26,119 nucleotides of DNA from Cyanobacteria bacterium HKST-UBA02. Lineage in GTDB: Bacteria > Cyanobacteriota > Vampirovibrionia > Obscuribacterales > Obscuribacteraceae. Of this stretch, positions 14,578 through 21,883 are shown one piece after another. The stretch covers positions 1-26,119 of the forward strand of contig JAGQHH010000041.1 of NCBI GenBank assembly GCA_020431945.1, in the 5' to 3' direction. Below the pieces are notes generated by a model. That model did not search any database, was not told where the DNA came from, and saw only the letters and a list, made by a program, of their open reading frames with translations. The position numbers were made by a program, and so were the translations under genes. The stretch's first letter is position 1. The number at the start of each line of letters is the position of its first letter.

Positions 14578-15213
14578 TCATAGAAGCCGTGAAAAAACGA
14601 GAGGGGACAGCCAGATACCACCAGTAGTACCGGTGGTGTCTGGCCGCCCTCTCGCCTGGAGCCTGCTAGTGCTCAGGCTCCTTCCTTCTCGGCGCAGGTG
14701 CTCGGGTTTGGGCGAAGCTGGGGTCTCGATTTCCACCGCGATGGCGAGCCAGTAGCGATGGATGTCCCAGTTGAAGACGTACTTGAGCCGGGGCTTCAGA
14801 CCGGCGCCATCGAGAAGCTCGAAGACGGTCCGGCCTGCGAGCCTGAGATTGTCCGGGCTCAGCTCTTCCGGCTTGATGGTGTACGGTCCCCGCGGCATGG
14901 GGCCGGGGTATTCGTGCTCATTGAGGTCCATCACCGGAATCACGTGGACGCCGTCCCAGACCATGCTCGAAGCGATGGCCTGGCGAATCTTATCCGGCAG
15001 GCTGCCGATGATTGCCGCGACACGAACAGGCACTTCATCCTCGAGGCGGTCGGCGTCGACGAGCCTCTCCTGATGGTGCGCCCTGCTCACGGTAGCGGCA
15101 AGACGGTCGCCGAGACCGATTTCGACGGCAGTCGCGATGGTTTCGTCCAGGGACTGCTGGAGAATTTCTTCCGGAGAGAGCAATGCTCTCGGGATAGGCA
15201 CAACTTGGTACAT
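14578..15213 (-). CDS. Hypothetical protein, tandem paralog A, with a probable 3' frameshift
   Basis: This shares most of its length (well over half of residues) with the upstream neighbour at 15283-15801. Shared blocks are EILQQSLD-TIA, LGDRLAATVSR, EVPVRVAAIIGSLP-KI, PDNLRLAGR-VFELLD-AGLKPR and WLAIA-EIETPA. I start it at ATG 15213, where GGAG lies 7 nt upstream and the paralogy begins; an in-frame ATG at 15240 is less likely. Residues after ETPASPKPE are unlike the paralog and run through the operon's terminator stem. In the +1 frame a stop occurs at 14673-14675, just before that stem. A one-base indel near the AAACCC run around 14705 would restore a normal end. The fold and function are unknown; the protein is soluble with no signal peptide. 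Confidence 0.75.
   Translation of the reverse strand: MYQVVPIPRALLSPEEILQQSLDETIATAVEIGLGDRLAATVSRAHHQERLVDADRLEDEVPVRVAAIIGSLPDKIRQAIASSMVWDGVHVIPVMDLNEHEYPGPMPRGPYTIKPEELSPDNLRLAGRTVFELLDGAGLKPRLKYVFNWDIHRYWLAIAVEIETPASPKPEHLRREGRSLSTSRLQARGRPDTTGTTGGIWLSPLVFSRLL
14592..14654 (-). terminator. Terminator of the five-gene minus-strand operon
   Basis: On the minus strand CGAGAGGG/CCCTCTCG encloses CCAGACACCACC/GGTGGTATCTGG (one mismatch) and is followed by TTTTTT. It overlaps the apparent 3' end of the 14578-15213 reading frame. Confidence 0.88.
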
Positions 15214-15282
15214 CCGTATCTCCACGGTTGTGTGTTTCACTCTGGCATCCTGACGGATGCCGGCTCTAGACAGGCACTGCTG

Positions 15283-15801
15283 TCAGTCTTGGTTCTCCGG
15301 CTCCGGTGCGGCCGGTGTTTCGATCTCCGCGGCAATGGCGAGCCAGCCGCGGTTTGATTTCCAGTCGACGGTGTACATGATCCGGGGTTTGAGACCGGCG
15401 CGGTCGAGAAGCTCGAAGACCGCCCTGCCAGCCAGTCGCAAATTGTCCGGATCGTACAGTTCCGGCGTGAGAACAAAAGGTGCCGGTGGCCAGGAACAGG
15501 GATACTCGTACTCGTAGAGGTCCATTATCGGAATCAGGTGCTTGCCTTTCCAGATCCTGCTGGACGCTATGACCTTGTAGATCTTTTCAGGCAGGCTTCC
15601 GATGATCGCCGCGACACGAACAGGTACTTCCACCTTCAGTCGGTGTTGGTCTACCAGACTCGCTTGCTGGAATCTTCTGCTAACGGTAGCAGCAAGCCGG
15701 TCACCGAGAGCAAGCTCAATGGCTAGCGCAATGGTTGTGTCCAGGGACTGCTGGAGGATTCCTTCGGGATGGCAGGTCTGGCCGGGCACGACTCGGTACA
15801 T
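15283..15801 (-). CDS. Hypothetical protein, tandem paralog B
   Basis: This 172-residue protein is a paralog of the downstream gene. It shows a helical N-terminus (ILQQSLDTTIALAIELALGDRLAATVS), a middle part with EVPVRVAAIIGSLPEKI and HLIPIMDLYEYEYP, then LRLAGRAVFELLDRAGLKPR. The C-terminal strands are WLAIAAEIETPAAPEP. There is one conserved Arg/Lys-rich region but no catalytic motif I know. It ends cleanly in ENQD, unlike its neighbour. AGGAT precedes the ATG by about 7 nt. It starts 25 nt after the lipoprotein gene, so co-transcription is likely. Retention of two diverged copies suggests different partners or a heteromeric complex, which is inference. Confidence 0.8.
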   Translation of the reverse strand: MYRVVPGQTCHPEGILQQSLDTTIALAIELALGDRLAATVSRRFQQASLVDQHRLKVEVPVRVAAIIGSLPEKIYKVIASSRIWKGKHLIPIMDLYEYEYPCSWPPAPFVLTPELYDPDNLRLAGRAVFELLDRAGLKPRIMYTVDWKSNRGWLAIAAEIETPAAPEPENQD

Positions 15802-15825
15802 GTTTATATCCTGAGGATGCGGAGT

Positions 15826-17070
15826 TTATCGGAGCTTCTTGATTTCGACCCTGGGCAGGTCGATATAGTCGGGCAGTTCGAAGGGCTCGTACTGGAACCG
15901 CTCTTTCTGGAAGGGCTTGTCCAGTTTGGCCGGCGGATCTGGTTCGACGACGGTCGGCTCTTTGTCATAATCAGCCGGGGTGCGCTCCTCCTTGATCACT
16001 CGCGAATTCTCGTCGAGGTACTGGACTACCTTCTCGCGCGAGTAGCTGTAGACTTCCTGGATGACCAGGTAAGAGGGCTTGCTCTTGCCTGGATCGAACT
16101 CGATCAGGCGCGCGATTTGCCGGTCCGAGTAGCCCTGGGGATCGGGAACGCTCTTGTAGTCGAATTCACGAACAGCATCCAGCTCGAAAACCATGAGATC
16201 GGGATCGTCCGGGCTCACAACCCGATCGTAAAACTGAGTATATGCAGGCTCGTAGCCTCGGTCGCCGGGGACATAGACTCGAAGAGTGAGCTTCTGGTCG
16301 TCGAAGCTCCATTCCTTCAAGCGCTCGTTGTTGCGGTTGAAGAGAGTCACCGAACCGGACGACTGTCTCTGATAGACCTCGAGGCGAACATCTCGGGTTC
16401 CCGGGAAGTAGACCGAGAACTTCTTTTCGGAGTTACCGGAAAGACCGGCGCTGACGCTGTAGATCGCCACCCCTGTACTGTCGAAGTAGACAGTCTCGGC
16501 ACGATTGTCGAAGGTGCCGTACCGATAGGTCGTGATGCTGGAGAGGCTACCGTCCTGGTTGTAGCTCTCCTCGCTCTCGAGCTTGCTGTCGGCGCCGGCG
16601 GTGGCGAGAGTTTTGAGAGTCGCCCCGTCCTCGTAGTAGAACCGGGTGCGGTATCGGCCGCTGCTCTCTCTCAGCCCGTCACTCAGGCGAGCTCCTTCGA
16701 TGGTGAAGGAGCTGTGGGAGAGATAGCTTATGCCGTCCGGTGCGTAGAGCACCTCTCTCTTGAGCTTCGCTTCCGTGCCCTGTTCGGCAGGGTAGTACTC
16801 GAGTTGCCGCATGACGGTGCGGTCGGGGCGGTATTCGATGAGCCGCTTCGAGCCGTCCGGAAGGTTCAGGGTTTCCCTGACCGGGGTGAGCCCGTCGGCG
16901 GCATAATCGATGATGCGATACTGGGTGTTGCCTGACTCGTCGGTCAGAAACACCCGGCGCGTCGCCGTATCAGGAAACGGGTAATCGCTCTGGCTCCCGC
17001 TCCCGCCGCAGCCGACGATGCCGGCTGCGGCGAGGAGGAGTAAGAAACATCGAGCAATGAGTTTTTGCAT
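15826..17070 (-). CDS. Lipoprotein with repeated Y-x-x-D-G segments
   Basis: This 414-residue protein starts with a lipoprotein signal: basic MQKLIAR, a hydrophobic stretch LLLLAAAG and the lipobox IVGC with Cys21. It should be lipid-anchored outside the cytoplasm. The mature part carries irregular repeats around aromatic-x-x-Asp-Gly: YAADG (56-60), LPDG (70-73), YRPD (80-83), YAPDG (109-113), YYEDG (145-149), YNQDG (170-174) and YFDSTG (195-200). This resembles MORN_2/YwqK-type repeats and likely forms a beta sheet. The C-terminus is rich in Pro, Glu and Lys. The gene lies 57 nt after the isochorismatase-like gene. A CTGCC/GGCAG hairpin (17078-17093) covers the weak AGG ribosome binding site. 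Function is unknown. Confidence 0.85.
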   Translation of the reverse strand: MQKLIARCFLLLLAAAGIVGCGGSGSQSDYPFPDTATRRVFLTDESGNTQYRIIDYAADGLTPVRETLNLPDGSKRLIEYRPDRTVMRQLEYYPAEQGTEAKLKREVLYAPDGISYLSHSSFTIEGARLSDGLRESSGRYRTRFYYEDGATLKTLATAGADSKLESEESYNQDGSLSSITTYRYGTFDNRAETVYFDSTGVAIYSVSAGLSGNSEKKFSVYFPGTRDVRLEVYQRQSSGSVTLFNRNNERLKEWSFDDQKLTLRVYVPGDRGYEPAYTQFYDRVVSPDDPDLMVFELDAVREFDYKSVPDPQGYSDRQIARLIEFDPGKSKPSYLVIQEVYSYSREKVVQYLDENSRVIKEERTPADYDKEPTVVEPDPPAKLDKPFQKERFQYEPFELPDYIDLPRVEIKKLR

Positions 17071-17127
17071 AATGTCACTGCCTGTAATGGCAGCCTCGCA
17101 GTAGTTACCGGAGACGGAAATGTCGTC

Positions 17128-17610
17128 TCAGGCTGCCTCCTCGATCAATCGCAAGCGCTTGCCTGTCGGAAACTTAGCCCAGCAGAAGCGGCGGAACTCG
17201 GCGATGGTGTCGCAGGCTCCTTTGACCACTTCCACGCTGGTGTCCGAGCGGCGCAGCAAACCTTTGACGGTCCTGAGAAGGCAGAGATCTGTTTTCACCC
17301 CGCAGGCTCGAAACCTGGTGGTCTCGTAGCCCATGGCGGCGCACTTCCGCAGGACCTGCCTGGAGCCGTCCTCACCCAGCTTTTTGAGCACATGCGCCCT
17401 GTCGTAACCTTCGACCAGGCGGAGGATGCTCTTGTAAGTGCGTGGGTAGGGCTTGTCGGGCTCCGGGCGGTGGTACGGAATTTCAAGCAGGATAATCGGA
17501 AGACCGAGCCGGCGAGCTGCAGCCACCTCCTCTTTCACCGCTTTTATCGTACGCGGGTTCGAGGTGAAATGCGGCTGCATGTCGACGACTACGAGGATGT
17601 AATCGTGCAT
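17128..17610 (-). CDS. Isochorismatase-like (cysteine) hydrolase
   Basis: This 160-residue protein has the family's core. The start YILVVVDMQPHF holds the catalytic Asp10, followed by the LGLPIILLEIPYHRPEPD segment, a Lys in HVLKKLGEDGS (76 or 77) as the probable catalytic lysine, and CGVKTDLCLLRTVKGLL with the nucleophile Cys110. Members hydrolyse isochorismate, nicotinamide, N-carbamoyl compounds and related amides; this sequence does not reveal which. It is cytoplasmic with no signal peptide. The length is near the short end of the family (usually 180-210). It lies 28 nt after the phosphatase gene and 57 nt before the lipoprotein gene in the same orientation, so it is part of a probable operon. 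Confidence 0.85.
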   Translation of the reverse strand: MHDYILVVVDMQPHFTSNPRTIKAVKEEVAAARRLGLPIILLEIPYHRPEPDKPYPRTYKSILRLVEGYDRAHVLKKLGEDGSRQVLRKCAAMGYETTRFRACGVKTDLCLLRTVKGLLRRSDTSVEVVKGACDTIAEFRRFCWAKFPTGKRLRLIEEAA

Positions 17611-17638
17611 GATTTGATTGGTCCCCGCAGGATTCCCG

Positions 17639-18334
17639 TCAGCTCTCGAGGCGGCGGATACGTTCCACCACTGAGAGAGGCTCCCAGGGCGCGTTACGGT
17701 GAAGGCGCCGGTAGAGCATCACATAGCCGTTGGGAATGCAGTTCGTGTTGTACTGACGGACCACCTCGCTGTGACTGAGACCGTCAAGACGCCGGCGCAT
17801 CGCAAGAAGCGCCGCCGAATGACCGACGATGAGCTGGTGGCCGTTACTCTGATCGAGCTCTTCGTCGAAGAATTCGTCGACACGCTCGAACAGGTCGAAA
17901 TAGTTCTCGCCCTCCGGAGGCCTGTATTTCAAGGCTCCGAAGTTCTTGTAGAGCGAGTACTGATCCGGGTGAAGGTTTTCCACGCCGGCATAAGTCATGT
18001 TCCAGAAGATGCCGTAGCTCCGCTTGTTCAGGCGGGGCTCGACAATTGGAGCGCCCAGGCGGTAGGGAAGCCGGCGGGCGATACGATGAGCGGTCTGTTT
18101 GATGCGAGCGAACTCGCTGACCCTGACTTCGCTCACCGGGTCCGCAGACGGGAAGATCCTGCCGATGAGGTCGCCGGCGGCGTCGGACTCGTACTCGCCC
18201 AGGGAAGTGATCCCGACAGACGTGTCAGAGCCCGAGATTTCGTAGAAAAATTCAGTGGTCGGCTTGCTGGTGCAGACATTGGCGAAAGATTGCCCGTGAC
18301 GCACCAGGGCCAGCAGTTGTTCCTGGTGTTGCAT
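17639..18334 (-). CDS. Histidine phosphatase superfamily (phosphoglycerate mutase-like) protein
   Basis: This 231-residue protein begins with ALVRHGQS, whose His13 would be the phospho-acceptor next to Arg12. The second catalytic arginine is in SEFARIKQTAHRIA (Arg77) and the second histidine in LIVGHSAALLAMR (His172). The GENYFDLFERVDEFF stretch also fits the family. The usual acidic residue in RL-x-E is Lys here (RLNKRSYG), so mutase activity is doubtful and a phosphatase is more likely. I chose ATG 18334 (GGGAG about 9 nt upstream), because an upstream in-frame ATG at 18448 would add sequence unlike the family. It is the first gene of the five-gene operon. The substrate is unknown. Confidence 0.87.
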   Translation of the reverse strand: MQHQEQLLALVRHGQSFANVCTSKPTTEFFYEISGSDTSVGITSLGEYESDAAGDLIGRIFPSADPVSEVRVSEFARIKQTAHRIARRLPYRLGAPIVEPRLNKRSYGIFWNMTYAGVENLHPDQYSLYKNFGALKYRPPEGENYFDLFERVDEFFDEELDQSNGHQLIVGHSAALLAMRRRLDGLSHSEVVRQYNTNCIPNGYVMLYRRLHRNAPWEPLSVVERIRRLES

Positions 18335-19007
18335 GTTAGGCTCCCAGTTAGACGTTGGCGTCGCACTGCGCCCGAAACTCAGCCATGCAATGACTTTCAC
18401 CAGGGCGATGCTGCGCATCGACCCGCCAGCTCCGAAATCAGGCACCATTCATGGTGTCTGTTCGAATATTCGAAGCCGGGCGAAAGATCTGAGGGAGTCG
18501 GTTGCTTGTGAGGACGAAAAACTTAAAATACTTTGCAACCTTATGGCTTTGATACTTGCGGGTACAAGCGATAGAAATAAAAGAGCGGTAATTTATTCTG
18601 CCTGGTAATTCAAACAGTAAGCTTATTGAATGCATTCCTGCTGGCTATCGACCTAGGCTAGCTTTGCTAGCGATAAATAAAGCGTCTGTAATGACCGTCT
18701 TTCAGTCCTGTCAAGTGGTTTGCGGTTCGCCTTCAGCTCTCGACAAGTGTCCTCAGAGCATGTCGTCTTGGCAACTGCGCCCGGTCAGAGCTCGGGTCGG
18801 GCTCGGTCCTGATAAACGTATTAGCTCCATGCTGCTTGATGTCGATACTCTGAAATCTCTAGCTTAGCCACGTATTTTTCACTGCTCTCACAACTCTTTC
18901 AAAACTAGAAACACGCACCCTCTCCCATTGTCAGCGAAGCTACCTGAAGCGCTTGTTATGCGCCTCGGGTAAATCGTGCCGCCATGGTCGAGATCATTGG
19001 AGGTGCC
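18335..19007. other. 673-nt divergent gap
   Basis: This separates the minus-strand phosphatase operon from the plus-strand metallopeptidase gene and should contain both promoters. Two palindromes near 18443-18474 are listed separately. A GCTAGC-TTT-GCTAGC repeat lies near 18659-18673. Short open frames here lack ribosome binding sites. I see no RNA gene. Confidence 0.45.
18443..18474. promoter_or_regulatory. Pair of palindromes upstream of the phosphatase operon
   Basis: CACCAT-TC-ATGGTG (18443-18456) and the perfect 14-bp palindrome TTCGAATATTCGAA (18461-18474) lie within 32 bp, about 110-140 nt upstream of the phosphatase start. Spacing of about one and a half helical turns between centres would suit a dimeric regulator binding near the promoter, which is inference. 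Confidence 0.4.
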
Positions 19008-20573
19008 ATGAAACCATATGCACCACTGGGTGATTTCACCCGGATTCTAGAGAAGACCAGGTCAGCGCTCGATCAGGGGCAGCAGGTTCCCGATCCCTTC
19101 GGTCAGGGAGCTCAGGCAGCAGACCTCGACTACTACAGGTCTCTGGTGGCGGATGGTCGCAGGCTTCTGCCGACTCGCTATCATGCCGACTACCTGGATA
19201 TTCTCGATTTTGCCATCCGCCAGGCCGCCAGCGACCTCGAGCGAGGTGGACCGGCTCGCCATGCGGCAATCATGCGACAGTTGCAGTCGGTCTTCGCCAC
19301 TCTCGCTGCTCCTCTGGTGCAGCTTGCCGACCCTCGCTGGTCGCGACGGCTGAGGGCTTACCAGGCTGTGATCAGCAATTTCTACCGGCGCTTTCTCGAT
19401 GACCGGCACATCCGGTATCAGATGACCCATGTCGCCAGATGGCCGGAACTCGACCCCCTGGGCTACTTTCTGAACACCGGCTCCGGACCGTTCACCCTGG
19501 CGCCGTCTCGGGAGCTGCCCCTGGCTTTCGTCGCGAAACCGGCTTCTTATGCCTGTTTCGCGCCTCTGTTCTTCATCGAGGCTCACGAGGTGGGCGGGCA
19601 CGTTTTTCACTCGGCAGTAGCCGGGCTGGAAGAGGAGATTGAAAGTCGGCTCAATAAGCGCCTCTCCGAGCGCTTCTCCGTCGGGGATCTGGTCTTCTTT
19701 CGCAAGACGGTCAGGGTTCCGAAGCGACCAGGCTTGATTTTCAGACGCGACCACAAATATGTCCAGAACACCGTGTTCGTATCGCATGTCTGGAGGACCT
19801 GGCTTCCGGAGTTGCTCAGCGATCTGGCTGGCGTGCTCAACATGGGACCGGCTTACCTCAACGGGCTGATCACTTTTCTCACCGCTCTGGAGCCCACTTT
19901 GAGCCTGCGTACGGTGTCGCGGTTCGACCTGGATCAGGGTATCAGCAGCCACCCGCCATCTCTGGTGAGGGCACGCTTCTGCCTGTCCGTCGTGAGCCGT
20001 CTGGACTTCCCCGATCGGGCAGTCTGGAAGGAGTCGCTGGACCGGCGCATCAATCTGGCTGCCGGGACCGCCCCTGCCGATCTGGTCTGGCACGACGGGA
20101 GCGGCAATCGCGCCGTCTCCTACAAGCTCGACGAGCTGCTGCAGGTGCTGGAGGATGTGGTTGATACCGTCCTCGATACCAGCTTCGCCGCCCTCGGCGA
20201 TCGCTCTCTCGCTTCGATCATGACCTGGGGCAAGTCCGACGAGCTCACCGCTCGCAAGCTTGCCGACGCTCTGCTCGAAGGCAGCGTCGATGCCGACGAG
20301 CCTGTGGAAGCCAGGCATGTGGTAGCTGCTTCTATCCTCGCCCTCGAGATCGCCAGTACCAGAGGCGGCTCCCGGGCGCAATTCGAGAAGAGCTCCGATG
20401 CAGTGCATGGCAATGCCCTGGAGCTTCTGTCTGCGCTTTACACCGAGCAATGCCTCCTCTGCGAGGTTCCTGCCTTTCAAGGAACCCGCCGCCATGACCT
20501 CAGCCTCAGCGAGCTTGCTCGTCTGGTGGAGAGGCTCAGGGAGGACAGCGCTCGATTCTCAACAACATTCTGA
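19008..20573 (+). CDS. Putative zinc metallopeptidase with an HExxxH motif
   Basis: I do not recognise the family of this 521-residue protein. Residues 185-200 read APLFFIEAHEVGGHVF, giving HEVGGH (His193, Glu194, His198). This is HExxxH, one residue longer than the common HExxH and like the HELLGH of dipeptidyl peptidase III. A WLPELLSDLAG segment (Glu268, Asp272) could supply a third ligand. SSHPPSLVRARF (314-325) resembles the HPP stretch that follows active sites in several metallopeptidases. There is no signal peptide or membrane span; large parts appear helical. I start at ATG 19008 because GGAGG lies 6 nt upstream, rather than at 18984. The YciA-like thioesterase gene follows after 15 nt, so co-transcription is likely. 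Confidence 0.75.
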   Translation: MKPYAPLGDFTRILEKTRSALDQGQQVPDPFGQGAQAADLDYYRSLVADGRRLLPTRYHADYLDILDFAIRQAASDLERGGPARHAAIMRQLQSVFATLAAPLVQLADPRWSRRLRAYQAVISNFYRRFLDDRHIRYQMTHVARWPELDPLGYFLNTGSGPFTLAPSRELPLAFVAKPASYACFAPLFFIEAHEVGGHVFHSAVAGLEEEIESRLNKRLSERFSVGDLVFFRKTVRVPKRPGLIFRRDHKYVQNTVFVSHVWRTWLPELLSDLAGVLNMGPAYLNGLITFLTALEPTLSLRTVSRFDLDQGISSHPPSLVRARFCLSVVSRLDFPDRAVWKESLDRRINLAAGTAPADLVWHDGSGNRAVSYKLDELLQVLEDVVDTVLDTSFAALGDRSLASIMTWGKSDELTARKLADALLEGSVDADEPVEARHVVAASILALEIASTRGGSRAQFEKSSDAVHGNALELLSALYTEQCLLCEVPAFQGTRRHDLSLSELARLVERLREDSARFSTTF

Positions 20574-20588
20574 CTTGAGGAAAAAGTT

Positions 20589-21080
20589 ATGAAACGTCCA
20601 AACAGGGGCTGCCCTGCCGTTCGCGTCGTGATGTTCCCGAAGGACACCAATGGTGCCGGTAACATCTTCGGCGGTGTGATTCTCAGCCATATCGATGTGG
20701 CTGGTGCCGTCGCCGCCAGCGAGGTTTGCAGCCACAGGCTGGTTACGGTCTCCTTCAAAGAGGCCGAGTTCAAGAAGCCCGTGCACGTCAAGGATATCCT
20801 GACCTGCTGGGCGGAAGTCACCGATGTCGGCAGAACCTCCATCAAGACCCGTGTCTGGGTGGAAGTCAGCCGCAAGGGTGAGATGATTCCGGTAACCGAA
20901 GCCGAGGTCATCTATGTCGCCGTCGACGAGAATCACAATCCGATTCCCATCGAAAGCGGCTTGATCTCGCGGAAGTGGAAGAAAGTTCTCCGCGACCGTG
21001 CCCGGGGCAAGGAAAGCGCAGCGACCGCCGATCACAAGTGTGAAAGCGGTTGCTCGCATCCTCGCGGCAAGAAGTCCTGA
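20589..21080 (+). CDS. YciA-type acyl-CoA thioesterase (hotdog fold)
   Basis: This 163-residue protein has the hotdog thioesterase core: MFPKDTNGAGNIFGGVILSHIDVAGAVAA. In it Asn21 and Asp36 lie where the active site is expected, and NIFGG is the family signature. It continues with VTVSFKEAEFKKPVHVKDIL and EVIYVAVDENHNP. Such enzymes hydrolyse acyl-CoA to free acid and CoA. A charged C-terminal tail of about 35 residues with CESGCSH is an addition to the usual 130-140-residue length and might bind metal. GAGGA lies 8 nt before the ATG. It shares a transcript with the putative metallopeptidase and ends at a good terminator. Confidence 0.9.
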   Translation: MKRPNRGCPAVRVVMFPKDTNGAGNIFGGVILSHIDVAGAVAASEVCSHRLVTVSFKEAEFKKPVHVKDILTCWAEVTDVGRTSIKTRVWVEVSRKGEMIPVTEAEVIYVAVDENHNPIPIESGLISRKWKKVLRDRARGKESAATADHKCESGCSHPRGKKS

Positions 21081-21085
21081 TTTTG

Positions 21086-21127
21086 AAGGAGGTTGTTTCT
21101 GGCTGACGCCCGGGCAGCCTCCTTTTT
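21086..21127 (+). terminator. Terminator of the metallopeptidase-thioesterase unit
   Basis: AAGGAGGTTG pairs with CAGCCTCCTT over 10 bp (one G-U) across a 19-nt loop and runs into TTTTTT, 6 nt after the stop codon. Confidence 0.88.
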
Positions 21128-21137
21128 TGAAAAGGAG

Positions 21138-21161
21138 ATATTATAAGCAATAGTATAATAT
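21138..21161. repeat. AT-rich inverted-repeat element, copy 5
   Basis: ATATTA-TAAGCAA-TAGTAT is the core. The arms extend to ATATTATA/TATAATAT. It shares 21 identical bases with copy 6 (22331). It follows the thioesterase terminator and precedes the HD gene's presumed promoter. Confidence 0.75.
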
Positions 21162-21178
21162 GGCTCGTTTCAGGCCTG

Positions 21179-21184
21179 TATAAT
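21179..21184 (+). promoter_or_regulatory. Possible -10 box of the HD-domain gene
   Basis: TATAAT preceded by TG lies 37 nt before the ATG at 21221. There is no clear -35, and the inverted-repeat element occupies the space where it would lie. GTATAATCG also occurs at 6098-6106 upstream of the SPFH gene. Confidence 0.35.
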
Positions 21185-21220
21185 CGTCCTCATACTATTT
21201 TGCCGGAGACAGCCAAATCG

Positions 21221-21871
21221 ATGAACGAGCCTATCTCGAAGCGCAAGATCGTGGGCGGTCTGAGACACCGGCTCGTGCTTCTGCTCGATGAGCTCAAGAT
21301 GGCCGAGCGCCAGACTCTTCAGAATGCCCTGGCTCTCGCTGAGGAGGCTCATGAAGAGCAATTTCGCCCGGCGTCAATAGCCAGCGCCAAGCGCGGTCTG
21401 CCCTTTATCGCTCATCCCATGCGAGTCGCTCTCATTTTGCTGGAAGAGCTCGAAATGAAAGATACCATTGCACTTGCCGGAGCCTTGCTTCACGACGTCG
21501 TGGAAACCCGGCGCAAGAATACTTCAATTGCCGATATCGAGCGTTCCTTCGGGCGTAGCGTAGCGATGATGGTCTCGATTTTGACCATGCCGGAAATTCC
21601 GCCTGGTGCCACGGAAGACGAAGTGAAGTCGAAGCTCAATATCTTCTATCAACGAATCCGACAGGCCAGTGTGTCGGCTCGGATAGTGAAAATTGCCAGC
21701 CGCCTGGACACGGTCAGGGAGGCTGCCGAGTGGCTCGATCTTTCTTCTCGACGAAGGCTTCTCGATGAGGCGAACGAAGTTTATCTGCCGCTTGCCCGGG
21801 AAACTGACGGTTATCTCCTGGAAGAGCTCGAAATAGCCTGCGAGCAACTGGAAGTGTCCCTGAAAGGCTAG
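21221..21871 (+). CDS. HD-domain protein related to (p)ppGpp hydrolases, with altered active site
   Basis: This 216-residue protein follows the RelA/SpoT/MESH1 hydrolase pattern: YciHP-like PFIAHPMRVALIL (His65), ALAGALLHDVVE (His91-Asp92), SFGRSVAMMV and KIASRLDTVRE (157-167). In active enzymes the HDVVED segment has Glu-Asp and the last motif reads KLADRLHNMRT. Here the Asp after HDVVE is Thr96 and the metal-binding Asp of LAD is Ser160, although Asp163 is near. It may therefore be inactive, or act on another substrate. There is no synthetase, TGS or ACT domain. ATG 21221 is preceded by GGAGA (9 nt); an upstream TTG at 21200 is an alternative. It is a single gene, convergent with the next. 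Confidence 0.8.
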   Translation: MNEPISKRKIVGGLRHRLVLLLDELKMAERQTLQNALALAEEAHEEQFRPASIASAKRGLPFIAHPMRVALILLEELEMKDTIALAGALLHDVVETRRKNTSIADIERSFGRSVAMMVSILTMPEIPPGATEDEVKSKLNIFYQRIRQASVSARIVKIASRLDTVREAAEWLDLSSRRRLLDEANEVYLPLARETDGYLLEELEIACEQLEVSLKG

Positions 21872-21883
21872 CCTGCCTGGAGT

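Noticed and set aside
15769..16935. A 388-codon plus-strand open frame over the lipoprotein gene.
   Set aside because: The minus strand encodes a textbook lipoprotein signal and fits an operon; the plus frame is its shadow.
18664..18867. A 67-codon plus-strand frame in the divergent gap before the metallopeptidase gene.
   Set aside because: It has no ribosome binding site or motif and lies in AT-richer promoter-like DNA.
19062..20495. A 477-codon minus-strand open frame over the metallopeptidase-like gene.
   Set aside because: It has no ribosome binding site and no recognisable motif. The plus-strand frame has GGAGG before its ATG and is followed 15 nt later by a clear gene.
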